64,000 nt of DNA from Saprospiraceae bacterium (lineage in GTDB: Bacteria; Bacteroidota; Bacteroidia; Chitinophagales; Saprospiraceae), in NCBI GenBank assembly GCA_016712145.1, contig JADJRO010000003.1, forward strand, positions 1-64,000. Direction: 5' to 3'. The translations under genes and the position numbers were made by a program. Within the stretch, counting starts at the first letter, position 1, and the number at the start of each line of letters is the position of its first letter. The notes beneath the pieces are model-generated. The model made no database searches. It saw only the letters and a list, made by a program, of their open reading frames with translations, and was not told the DNA's origin. Below are positions 9,576-18,238 of the stretch, in pieces.

Positions 9576-10406
9576 TTATCCGCTCTTTTCTTCCAGCAAC
9601 TTCTCCAACACTTCAAACAAACTCACCGAGGCATTTTGAATAGCTTCTATCACGGATTCCATGGTCGTTTTAACAAAATGTCCCACTTCAGGAGTCGAAT
9701 TGGTTACTACAGAAACTGCGAGTATTTGCATTTGACATTGATGTGCCACGATGACTTCGGGGACCGTTGACATGCCAACGATGTCGGCACCTAAAATACG
9801 GATCATGCGGTATTCTGCGGGCGTTTCAAGACTGGGTCCTTGCAAGCCAAAATAGATGCCGGTTTTAAAAGGAATGCCCGATTGGATGCATGCTTGTTCG
9901 GCATTTTTTAATAAGGTTTTATCATAGACGCTGGATAAATCCGGAAATCGATCCCCAAAACGAGGATCATGCAATCCGCGCAAAGGATTGGATGGATGAA
10001 AATTAATATGATCTTCTATAAAAACGATGTCACCAGATTGAAAATTGGGATTTACAGTACCGGAAGCATTGGTGATCCATAATTTTTTTACTCCTAAATG
10101 ATGGAGCACACGAATTGGAAATGTAATTTCTTGAGCACTATACCCTTCATAATAATGCAATCGACCTGATAAAATAAAAATCAGTTTCCCTTTCCATTTG
10201 GCTAATATTAATTTTCCAATATGTGTTTCAACGGTGGTTGGAACAAAAAACGGAATGACTTTATAAGATAATTCCCGGATGATTTCTATTCGGTCGGTCA
10301 GAGAACCCAAACCAGTACCAAGTATGATGGCATGATCCGGAAACTGATCAAACTTTTTTGAAATAAAAGCAGCACTCTGCTCAACCTGTTGAAATAATTC
10401 AGTCAT
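9576..10406 (-). CDS. Purine nucleoside phosphorylase (trimeric PNP family)
   Basis: At 276 residues this is the usual length for the trimeric PNP/MTAP family. Visible motifs are the phosphate loop ILGTGLGSL, the ITNASGTVNPNFQSGDIVF strand, GPSLETPAEYRM with the purine-site Glu, GMSTVPEVIVA, and a VVTN segment whose Asn favours 6-oxopurines. It should split inosine or guanosine with phosphate into base and ribose 1-phosphate in the cytoplasm. It lies 11 bases behind mqnC on the same strand, so the two form an operon. The pairing raises the question whether it acts on a futalosine-pathway nucleoside instead of, or besides, salvage substrates. Confidence 0.93.
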   Translation of the reverse strand: MTELFQQVEQSAAFISKKFDQFPDHAIILGTGLGSLTDRIEIIRELSYKVIPFFVPTTVETHIGKLILAKWKGKLIFILSGRLHYYEGYSAQEITFPIRVLHHLGVKKLWITNASGTVNPNFQSGDIVFIEDHINFHPSNPLRGLHDPRFGDRFPDLSSVYDKTLLKNAEQACIQSGIPFKTGIYFGLQGPSLETPAEYRMIRILGADIVGMSTVPEVIVAHQCQMQILAVSVVTNSTPEVGHFVKTTMESVIEAIQNASVSLFEVLEKLLEEKSG

Positions 10407-10417
10407 GGGTTTCGAAA

Positions 10418-11560
10418 TTAATCCACCAACATTTTTTGATGATCCAATTGCTGATCCTGGATTGCTTCAGGGACTGCAATAAAGTCGTATTGTTGGTTGC
10501 GAAGTTTAGGAATAAAGCCAGCTTCACGAATTGCATGTTGAATGCCACTTGCAGTAAAACGATGGGCAGCTCCGGCTGCTGAAACTACATTTTCTTCGAT
10601 CATTATACTTCCAAAATCATTGGCACCGGCATGCAGACAGACTTGTGCGGTTTGTTTGCCAACGGTAAGCCAGGAGGCTTGAATATTAATAATATTGGGT
10701 AGCATGATCCTTGACAAAGCAAGCATCCGGATGTATTCATCCGAGGTACAGGCATTGTAAGCCCGTTTAAGTCGCTTGAGCATCGTCCCTTCATCCTGAA
10801 ATGGCCAGGGAATAAAAGCCAGAAAACCTTTTGATCCGGCGGGGCGTTGCTCCTGGACATTGCGAATGGAGACCAGGTGTTCCATACGTTCGAGCAAGGT
10901 TTCAACGTGACCAAACATCATCGTTGCAGAGGTAGTGAGATCCAGTTTATGGGCTGTGCGCATGATTTCCAACCATTCCTCCGCTCCACATTTGCCCTTG
11001 CTCACCAATCGTCTGACCCGATCCGATAAAATTTCTGCACCGGCTCCCGGAAGCGAATCCAAACCTGCTTCTTTTAAGGATTTAAGCACTTCGAAATGTG
11101 TGGATTTTTCCAGTTTTGTAATATGAGCTACTTCAGGTGGACCGAGTGCGTGTAATTTTAAATTTGGGTATAAGGACTTTAATTCCCGGAATAAATTGCA
11201 ATAATATTCGAGTCCCAGTTGCGGGTGGTGACCCCCTTGTAATAAAAGCTGTTCTCCCCCAAACCGGAAGGTTTCTTCTATTTTTTGCTTGTATTCTTCA
11301 ATCGTAGTGATATAGGATTCGGCATGACCCGGAGGCCTGTAAAAATTGCAAAATTTGCAATTAGCCACACAGACATTGGTGGTATTTGAGTTTCGATCAA
11401 TGATCCAGGAGACCGTATTTCCGGGAACTTTTTTAAACCGGATGGCGTTTGCAACGTACATCAATTCACCCAAACCTGCCTCTTTAAACAGGTACAAACC
11501 CTCCTCGGCATTCAGAAATTCGAGTTTTTTAGTTGGCATAGAGCAAACAAAAAAATCCAT
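10418..11560 (-). CDS. mqnC: Cyclic dehypoxanthinyl futalosine synthase
   Basis: This radical SAM enzyme of the futalosine menaquinone pathway cyclises dehypoxanthine futalosine. The protein has up to 380 residues, with an alternative start at 11539 (MPTKKLEF). The cluster motif is CVANCKFCNFYRPPGHAESY, preceded by IIDRNSNTTN as in MqnC. LLLQGGHHP, GLDSLPGAGAEILSDRVR and the C-terminal GANDFGSIMIEENVVSAAG are characteristic of MqnC rather than MqnE. It implies a menaquinone-using respiratory chain fed by chorismate. Its 5' end overlaps the only available rimP start on the other strand. Confidence 0.93.
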   Translation of the reverse strand: MDFFVCSMPTKKLEFLNAEEGLYLFKEAGLGELMYVANAIRFKKVPGNTVSWIIDRNSNTTNVCVANCKFCNFYRPPGHAESYITTIEEYKQKIEETFRFGGEQLLLQGGHHPQLGLEYYCNLFRELKSLYPNLKLHALGPPEVAHITKLEKSTHFEVLKSLKEAGLDSLPGAGAEILSDRVRRLVSKGKCGAEEWLEIMRTAHKLDLTTSATMMFGHVETLLERMEHLVSIRNVQEQRPAGSKGFLAFIPWPFQDEGTMLKRLKRAYNACTSDEYIRMLALSRIMLPNIINIQASWLTVGKQTAQVCLHAGANDFGSIMIEENVVSAAGAAHRFTASGIQHAIREAGFIPKLRNQQYDFIAVPEAIQDQQLDHQKMLVD

Positions 11561-11930
11561 CCGGATATTTATAGATTCGGATAGTGGAATTAATTTTGAA
11601 AAATGTCAAAAAATCAGCCGTTATCTGGAATCCCATTTCGACGAAAAAAACTGGTTTGGGATTGATTACTTGTTGGAAGTTTCTTCTCCAGGTATCGACA
11701 GACCCCTGCTCTTTCCTAGACAATACAAAAAAAATATTGGTAGAGAATTGCAGTTGATTTTAAAAGACGGAACAGAAAGCCAGGCAACCATTAAAGAAGT
11801 TGCAGACGATCATGTGATTGTGACGCGCGAAGAAATTCGCAAAGAAGGAAAGAAGAAAGTAAAGGAAACTATTGAAACGCATTTACCTTACGATATCATT
11901 AAAGAAGCAAAAATTGTAATCAAAATTTAA
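11442..11930 (+). CDS. rimP: Ribosome maturation factor RimP
   Basis: RimP assists 30S subunit assembly. Its core is clear: IRIFIDSDSGINFEKCQKIS, then YLLEVSSPGIDRPLLF, then a C-terminal SH3-like domain ending in VIKI. It is followed at 5 bases by nusA, the standard rimP-nusA-infB order. The start is uncertain. The conserved part begins near 11526, and the first helix would have to come from bases antisense to mqnC. The nearest in-frame ATG is 11442, giving 162 residues; an earlier one is at 11346. No GTG or TTG lies between 11442 and 11526. A truncated N-terminus or a sequence error is possible. Confidence 0.85.
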   Translation: MAFATYINSPKPASLNRYKPSSAFRNSSFLVGIEQTKKSIRIFIDSDSGINFEKCQKISRYLESHFDEKNWFGIDYLLEVSSPGIDRPLLFPRQYKKNIGRELQLILKDGTESQATIKEVADDHVIVTREEIRKEGKKKVKETIETHLPYDIIKEAKIVIKI

Positions 11931-11935
11931 GCAAG

Positions 11936-13171
11936 ATGAAACTTGTAGAAACTTTTGCAGAATTTAAAGCCGGAAAAAATATAGACCGCCCTACACTCAT
12001 GCGGGTGTTGGAAGATGTATTCCGCTCCCTAATCCGGAAAAAATACGGTTCAGATGAAAATTTCAATGTCATCGTAAATACTCAAAAAGGGGATTTGGAA
12101 ATTTGGCGTATTCGCAAAATTGTACCCGATGGCGAGGTAACCGATGATCTCAAAGAAATTGCTATTTCTGAAGCGCTTTCAATTGATGAGGATTATGAAG
12201 TAGGCCTTGAATGTTACGAGCAGTTGGAACTGGATGATTTTGGCAGACGGGCCATCATGGCAGCACGACAAACGCTTGTTTCACGAGTCATGGAATTGGA
12301 AAAAGACGATGTATACAAGCGATACAGTGAACGGGAAGGTGAAATGGTTATTGGTGAAGTCAACCAGGTATTGAAAAAAGAATTTTTAATAATTGACGAC
12401 GCAACCAGTAACGAATTAATCTTACCTAAAACGGAAACCATCCGTGGAGATCATTTTAGAAAAGGAGATATCGTACGTTCTGTAATTAAAAAAGTAGAAT
12501 TGCGCAACAGCTTACCCGTAATTACACTTTCCAGAACAGACAGTAATTTCTTGCAGCGATTGATGGAACAGGAAGTACCAGAAATTGAAGATGGCTTGAT
12601 TGTTATTCGAAAAATCGTTCGGATCCCTGGTGAACGCGCAAAAGTTGCCGTTGAATCATTTGATGACCGAATTGATCCGGTTGGAGCTTGTGTTGGTATG
12701 AAAGGAAGCAGAATCCACGGTATCGTGCGAGAATTGAGAAATGAAAACATTGACATTGTCAATTTTACCAATAATCAAACGCTGTATATCCAACGTTCGT
12801 TGACTCCTGCTAAAATCACGACCATAGAACTGGATGACGCTACGAAAAAAGCAAATGTATATTTGAAAGCAGATCAACTTTCACTGGCCATTGGTAAAGG
12901 AGGCGCAAATATTAAATTGGCATCTAAATTAACCGGCTATGAAATTGATGTATATCGGGATCAGGAAGAAGGGGAATTGGATGATGTGGATCTGGATGAA
13001 TTTACAGATGAAATTGAAGAATGGGTTATTGAAGCATTTAAAAAGATTGGATGCGATACGGCCAGAAGTGTATTAAATTTAAGTATTGAAGAATTGGTAC
13101 GTAGAACTGATTTGGAAGAAGAAACCGTACAGGAGGTAATTAAAATTCTGGACGAGGAATTTAAAGATTGA
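11936..13171 (+). CDS. nusA: Transcription termination/antitermination factor NusA
   Basis: The 411-residue protein has the N-terminal RNA polymerase-binding domain (residues 1 to about 130), an S1 domain (about 132-200, GEMVIGEVNQV) and two KH domains (about 205-345). The KH domains carry VGACVGMKGSRIHGIVREL and LAIGKGGANIKLASKLTG. A short acidic C-terminal helical region ends the protein. NusA binds RNA polymerase and nascent RNA and modulates pausing, termination and antitermination. It sits between rimP and infB in the conserved operon. Confidence 0.97.
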   Translation: MKLVETFAEFKAGKNIDRPTLMRVLEDVFRSLIRKKYGSDENFNVIVNTQKGDLEIWRIRKIVPDGEVTDDLKEIAISEALSIDEDYEVGLECYEQLELDDFGRRAIMAARQTLVSRVMELEKDDVYKRYSEREGEMVIGEVNQVLKKEFLIIDDATSNELILPKTETIRGDHFRKGDIVRSVIKKVELRNSLPVITLSRTDSNFLQRLMEQEVPEIEDGLIVIRKIVRIPGERAKVAVESFDDRIDPVGACVGMKGSRIHGIVRELRNENIDIVNFTNNQTLYIQRSLTPAKITTIELDDATKKANVYLKADQLSLAIGKGGANIKLASKLTGYEIDVYRDQEEGELDDVDLDEFTDEIEEWVIEAFKKIGCDTARSVLNLSIEELVRRTDLEEETVQEVIKILDEEFKD

Positions 13172-13208
13172 TTTTTATATTAAGCCTGAGGGCTTGCAAC
13201 TATATTGA

Positions 13209-15906
13209 ATGAAGTTATTAGTTAAAGTAGCAACGGAGTTAAACGTCGGACTGCATACAGTCGTTGAACACTTGCAGAAAAAGGGGTTTGAGATTGATCA
13301 AAAACGTACTGCAAAAGTTACCGATGAAATGTATGCCGAGCTGTTAAAGGAATTTCAAGGATCTATAAAGAGAAGGAAGCTGCTGACCTTCTTCAAAAAA
13401 CAATGCCGGCTGCTCCTGTAGTAACTAAGGATAAGCCAAAAATAAATTTATTTGGAGAACCAACACCAGCACCTCCACCTCCTGCACCAAAGGAGAAAGT
13501 TGAAACTAAAAAAGAAGTCGTTCCGGAAGTAAAACCGGAAGAAGTTATCAGTGCAAAAGTTGATGAAGAAAATAAACCTAAAATAAAGGTTGTTGGAAAA
13601 ATTGACCTGGAAAAACCGGAGTCCAAGACTAAGAAAAAAACTAAAAAGGAAGAAGTTGTCGAAGCCCCACCTGTAAAAGTGGAGCCCGCTGCACCAGAAG
13701 TTCCGGCCGAAGAAGAAATTACCCGAATTGAAGCTCCTCAGTTAAAAGGGCTAAAAATTTTGGTAAAATTGATACCAATAAATTTAAAGAACCCTCTAAG
13801 AAAAAAGAAGAAGCTAAAAAACCAGCGGCTTCGTCCACACCCGGATCTTCCCAACCTAAAACAACGGCTGAATCAGAAGCTGATAAAAAGAAACGCAAAC
13901 GCAAACGCAAAAAAGTTAATACCAACGAGTTTCAATCTGATGATCGTCGGGGAGGAGTGCGTCGTCCGGAGGAAACTGTAAAAGAGGTTACACAAAAAGA
14001 AATTGAAGATCAAATTAAGGCTACCATGGCCCGCCTTAATTTAGGAGGTAAAAACAGGCGTTCTAAAATCAGAAGAGACAAGCGTGTGGTGATGCGTGAA
14101 AAAGAAGAATTGAAACAATCTGCTGAAGATCATGCCGTATTGCAATTAACCGAGTTTGTCACTGTTTCTGAATTGGCAAGCTTGATGAATATTCCAGTAA
14201 CGGATATTATCATGACCTGCATGAACATGGGCATTATCGTTTCTATAAACCAACGATTGGATGCTGAAGTAATTGAAATACTTTCAGAAGAATTTGGACA
14301 TAAAATAGAATTTATCAGTGCAGAAGAAATTGATGAAGACACGGAAGAGGAAGAAGAAGATCCAAATGCATTGGTAGAACGAGCACCCATCGTTACAGTA
14401 ATGGGTCACGTGGATCATGGGAAAACATCTTTATTAGATTACATCCGAAGTGCAAATGTAGCATCCGGTGAAGCGGGCGGAATTACCCAACACATCGGTG
14501 CATACGAAGTCGTTGTCGGTAAGGATAAAAAACACATCACATTTTTAGATACACCAGGTCACGAAGCGTTTACTGCGATGCGTGCGCGGGGTGCGAAAGT
14601 GACAGACGTTGCTGTGATTATTGTAGCAGCAGATGACCGGATCATGCCACAAACCAAGGAAGCAATCAGCCATGCACAAGCAGCGAATGTTCCAATGGTT
14701 TTTGCTATCAACAAGGTAGACAAAGCAGGTGCCGATGCAGAGCGAATTAAAAATGAATTGTCTCAAATGAATTTATTGGTTGAAGAATGGGGCGGTAAAT
14801 ACCAGTCTCAGGATATTTCAGCTAAAACCGGACAAGGCATCGAACAATTACTTGAAAAAATATTGCTGGAAGCGGAAGTACTCAATTTAAAAGCCAATCC
14901 AAGTCGGATGGCAACTGGAACTGTTATCGAAGCATCCTTAGATAAAGGACGTGGTTATGTAACCAAATTATTAGTCCAAAACGGTAGTTTAAATAATGGT
15001 GATATTATCCTTGCAGGTGATCATGCCGGTAGAGTAAAAGCCATGTTTAATGAACGCGGACAAAAATTAAAAACGGCAGGCCCTTCCACACCGGTTATGG
15101 TATTGGGTTTGCAAGGTGCACCAACCGCCGGGGAAAAGTTTAAGGAGATGGAGGATGAGGCAGAAGCACGCTTGTTGGCGAGCAAACGCTCTCAGATCAA
15201 TCGTGAACAAACCAACAGAGCCTCTAAACGGATTTCTTTGGATGAGGTTGGAAGACGTTTGGCTTTAGGTAATTTCAAAGAACTCAAATTAATTATCAAA
15301 GGGGATGTCGATGGTTCTGTTGAAGCCCTTGCAGATAGTTTGATTAAACTTTCTGTAGAATCCATTAAGGTAAGTGTAATCCATAAAGCGGTCGGACAAA
15401 TTGTAGATTCTGATATTTTATTGGCTTCTGCATCCGATGCCATTATCATAGGCTTTCAGGTTCGACCTTCACCCAGTGCCCGGGCATTGGCAGAGAAAGA
15501 AGGCGTTGAAATTAAAATGTATTCCATCATCTATGAAGCCATCGATGAAATTCGTGCTGCTATGGAAGGCATGTTAGAACCTACCAAAGTGGAAAAAATT
15601 GTTGGTCAGGCAGAAATCCGGGAAGTTTTCAAGGTATCAAAAATTGGAACCATTGCAGGATGTATGGTCATTGATGGAAAAATTGCTCGTAACAATCCAA
15701 TTCGGGTCATACGCAATGGCATCGTCGTGTTTCCTAATCGCGAAGGCGCAACCGGAGAGTTGGCCTCACTCAAACGATTTAAGGATGATGCCAAAGATGT
15801 TAAAGAGAATATGGAATGCGGTATCTCCGTTAAAAACTTTAATGACATTAAAGTCGGAGATATCATTGAAGCCATCGAGATCACAGAAGTTAAGCAAAAA
15901 TTATAG
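13209..15906 (+). CDS. infB: Translation initiation factor IF-2, two frameshifts in the N-terminal part
   Basis: IF-2 delivers initiator tRNA to the 30S subunit and hydrolyses GTP at subunit joining. The N-terminal IF2_N module (LNVGLHTVVEHLQKKGFEID) is in one frame, the Lys/Glu/Pro-rich linker in a second, and the G domain onward in a third. Frame is lost near 13362 and 13761. Adding one base at each point restores GSYKEKEAADLLQKTMPAA and KI(F/L)GKIDTNKFKEPS. The intact part shows GHVDHGKTSLLDYI, DTPGHEAF and NKVDK, then domains II-IV. The corrected length is about 900 residues. As the gene is essential, sequencing error is the best explanation. Confidence 0.95.
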
Positions 15907-15972
15907 GAAGAGTCTATAGACTATAGCTTAATAGTTTTTAGTTTAATTGTATTACAACAAAATAATATAAAG

Positions 15973-16036
15973 CTCTAACAGCCTAACAGCCTAAAAGTCT
16001 AAAAGCCTAAAAGTCTAACAGTCTAACAGCCTAACT
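15973..16036 (+). repeat. 8-base word array behind infB
   Basis: About seven consecutive 8-base words of the type g(c/t)ctaa(a/c)a, such as gcctaaca, gcctaaaa and gtctaaaa, fill the gap between infB and the next gene. A related stretch (gtctatagactatagc) directly follows the infB stop. Confidence 0.8.
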
Positions 16037-16053
16037 GCATAATACGCTCTAAC

Positions 16054-16419
16054 ATGACAAAATATTTAAATCTTGTGGCATGTTTTCTGATTTTATTCTT
16101 TTGTGCATGCATCCCTACCTTTAAACCCCATCAGGTAATTATTCAGGATGATTTTGTTGAAATTAAATTTGGCAGAAAGATGTCCCGGGAATTGTTGGAC
16201 TCTATACGAAATGCTGTATCAGCAAAAGGGATTGATTTAAGTTATCAGGACATCATTTACGATGGCAATAAATTGACACGATTGGAAATACAAGTAATTG
16301 CTGGTAATAAGGTAGGACATGGTACTACCAATTTTGTTTTTAAAGGCAAACCCTTTGGATTTCGAGTTGACAACAGACCTACCGCCCAAGTTTTTTTAAA
16401 GGTTGGGGAGTTGGAATAA
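16054..16419 (+). CDS. Small hypothetical lipoprotein
   Basis: The 121-residue protein starts MTKYLNLVACFLILFFCACIP, a lipoprotein signal with the lipidated Cys at residue 17 or 19. The mature part predicts a mixed alpha/beta domain (MSRELLDSIRNAVSAKGIDL, then strands). I recognise no family. It lies between a word array and the convergent aldolase gene. Probably envelope-anchored; function unknown. Confidence 0.7.
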   Translation: MTKYLNLVACFLILFFCACIPTFKPHQVIIQDDFVEIKFGRKMSRELLDSIRNAVSAKGIDLSYQDIIYDGNKLTRLEIQVIAGNKVGHGTTNFVFKGKPFGFRVDNRPTAQVFLKVGELE

Positions 16420-16445
16420 AGGGCTTTCTAAAATTATATCAAGAT

Positions 16446-17519
16446 TTAGGCAACAGTCACACCACCATCCAAATACACATTCTGAATTGCATTCAGAATT
16501 TCTACTCCTTCGCTCATAGGTTTTTGAAATGCTTTACGACCGGAAATCAATCCCATGCCACCGGCGCGTTTATTGATAACTGCAGTGGTTACTGCTTCTT
16601 GTAGATCTGAACTTCCCTTGGATTCTCCCCCGCTGTTGATTAAACCAACCCGGCCCATATAACAATTGGCTACCTGGTATCGACATAAATCTATGGGGTG
16701 GTCGCTGCTTAATTCGGTGTACATTTTTGGATTGAGCTTACCATAAGAGGATCCTCCCATATTTAAGGCAGTATATCCTCCATTGTTGGTAGGTAATTTT
16801 TGTTTAATAATATCTGCCTGGATCGTAACTCCCAAATGATTTGCTTGTCCGGTGAGATCCGCGGCATTGTGATAGTCTACCCCATCTTTTTTGAAAGATG
16901 CATTGCGCAGGTAACACCAAAGAACGGTTACCATGCCCAATTGATGGGCTTCTTCAAATGCATTGGCTATTTCAACAAGTTGACGTGTACTTTGATCGGA
17001 GCCAAAATAAATCGTGGCACCGATGCCTACAGCTCCCATGTTCCAGGCATCCCGTACATTCCCAAATAAAATCTGGTCCGCTTTATTTGGATACGTCAGC
17101 AATTCGTTGTGATTTGCTTTTACTATAAATGGAATTTTATGTGCGTATTTTCTGGAAACGGATGCCAGAACGCCAAAAGTGGATGCAACTGCATTGCAGC
17201 CTCCTTCAATAGCCAGTTTGACAATATTTTCCGGATCAAAATACATGGGATTTGGAGCAAACGAAGCACCGGCACTGTGCTCGATGCCCTGATCTACAGG
17301 TAGGATGGAAACATATCCACTGGATCCCAAACGACCCTGGTTTAAAATCGATTGCATGCTTTTCAATACCTGGTTGCTGCGATTGCTTACAGTCCATACC
17401 TGGTCCAGATGCTGCTTGGATGGTAGATGCAATTGTTCTTTAGAAATAGTCTTGCATTGGTGATCTAAATAAAAGGACGCTTTATCACCTAAAATTTCTG
17501 CAGTGGATTTATTTGACAT
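16446..17519 (-). CDS. fbaB: Fructose-bisphosphate aldolase class I (FbaB/DhnA type)
   Basis: The enzyme cleaves fructose 1,6-bisphosphate to two triose phosphates in glycolysis and runs the reverse step in gluconeogenesis. It has 357 residues. Family motifs are ILPVDQGIEHSAGASFAPNP, GGCNAVASTFGVL and KIPFIVKANHNE. The later segments IQADIIKQKLPTNNGG and INSGGESKGSSDLQEAVTTA line the phosphate site. It is cytoplasmic and convergent with the small lipoprotein gene. The DUF4920 gene precedes it by 27 bases, so the two may share a transcript. Confidence 0.95.
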   Translation of the reverse strand: MSNKSTAEILGDKASFYLDHQCKTISKEQLHLPSKQHLDQVWTVSNRSNQVLKSMQSILNQGRLGSSGYVSILPVDQGIEHSAGASFAPNPMYFDPENIVKLAIEGGCNAVASTFGVLASVSRKYAHKIPFIVKANHNELLTYPNKADQILFGNVRDAWNMGAVGIGATIYFGSDQSTRQLVEIANAFEEAHQLGMVTVLWCYLRNASFKKDGVDYHNAADLTGQANHLGVTIQADIIKQKLPTNNGGYTALNMGGSSYGKLNPKMYTELSSDHPIDLCRYQVANCYMGRVGLINSGGESKGSSDLQEAVTTAVINKRAGGMGLISGRKAFQKPMSEGVEILNAIQNVYLDGGVTVA

Positions 17520-17546
17520 AAATTTAAAAACGTTGGTACGGTCAAA

Positions 17547-18053
17547 TTATTTTTTACGTTCGATAACGGCAACCCCATTCGCCATAAATTTCATTTCTTC
17601 TTTAGGGGCTGTGATTTTTGCAATTTCTGCTGCGGATTTGCCTTCATCTTCGGCATAATGTTTTAATTCATCGACCCCTGTAATTTCTTTATAGGCTTTG
17701 CCTTGAATGGTCACTTTGGAACCACTTAGATCTTTAGGCACAAAAAATCCATAGTCTCTGAATTTTACAAAAAATCCCGTCGTATCATCTGGATTTTGAC
17801 TTAAAATCATCCAGCATCCTTTCATTTGACAAACTCCGGTAACATAACCGGTCACAGAAGTGATTGTACTGTCCGTAGTTTTTAAACCCATCAGGGTTTC
17901 ATCAACCGATTTTGCGTCAGCTGTTTGAATCGTATCCCCATAATACTCCATGCTCATGGCTGGATTCACTGCAGCTGGAGTTTCTGTTGGTTTGTTTTCT
18001 GTTTTACAAGCCGTTAAACCCAAGATGGCCGTGGCTAATACATAATATTTCAT
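17547..18053 (-). CDS. DUF4920 domain lipoprotein
   Basis: I place the start at the ATG at 18053, which gives a clean lipoprotein signal (MKYYVLATAILGLTACKTE). An in-frame ATG at 18122 would run through the promoter. The 168-residue protein carries the DUF4920 pattern: VTGYVTGVCQMKGCWMIL, then FFVKFRDYGFFVPKDLSGSK and VTIQGKAYKE. This looks like a small OB-type barrel with a Cys pair (VCQMKGCW) that could bind metal. Role unknown; probably periplasmic. Confidence 0.85.
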   Translation of the reverse strand: MKYYVLATAILGLTACKTENKPTETPAAVNPAMSMEYYGDTIQTADAKSVDETLMGLKTTDSTITSVTGYVTGVCQMKGCWMILSQNPDDTTGFFVKFRDYGFFVPKDLSGSKVTIQGKAYKEITGVDELKHYAEDEGKSAAEIAKITAPKEEMKFMANGVAVIERKK

Positions 18054-18074
18054 ATTAACATTTATTTTGATGTG

Positions 18075-18082
18075 CAAAGATA
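18075..18082 (-). promoter_or_regulatory. TAnnTTTG -7 element for the DUF4920 gene
   Basis: On the minus strand the bases read TATCTTTG, 22 bases before the chosen ATG. This supports the start at 18053 over that at 18122. No convincing -33 TTTG was seen. Confidence 0.45.
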
Positions 18083-18182
18083 CTAATCCCTGGTGCTTTC
18101 CAGTTTGGAATTGATAGCCCATTCACCTTACATTTGGAAATACGGCCATTATAGTATATATTTGTTTAATGCGTTATTTAAA

Positions 18183-18212
18183 TTTGACCAGATAGCAGGA
18201 CGTTTACCTTTG
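18183..18212 (+). promoter_or_regulatory. Promoter of the MORN-caspase gene
   Basis: TTTG at 18183-18186 and TACCTTTG at 18205-18212 are 18 bases apart, a good Bacteroidota promoter. The start codon at 18239 leaves a short leader. Confidence 0.6.
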
Positions 18213-18238
18213 ATTTTACACCTACAAAATTTCAGCAC

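Noticed and set aside
13362..13763. Programmed frameshifting or split infB genes
   Set aside because: No slippery heptamer with a following structure is apparent; single-base correction restores a normal IF-2, so an error is simpler.
16754..17443. Several plus-strand reading frames of 60-90 codons across the aldolase gene
   Set aside because: They are antisense shadows of the clearly conserved minus-strand aldolase and have no family features.
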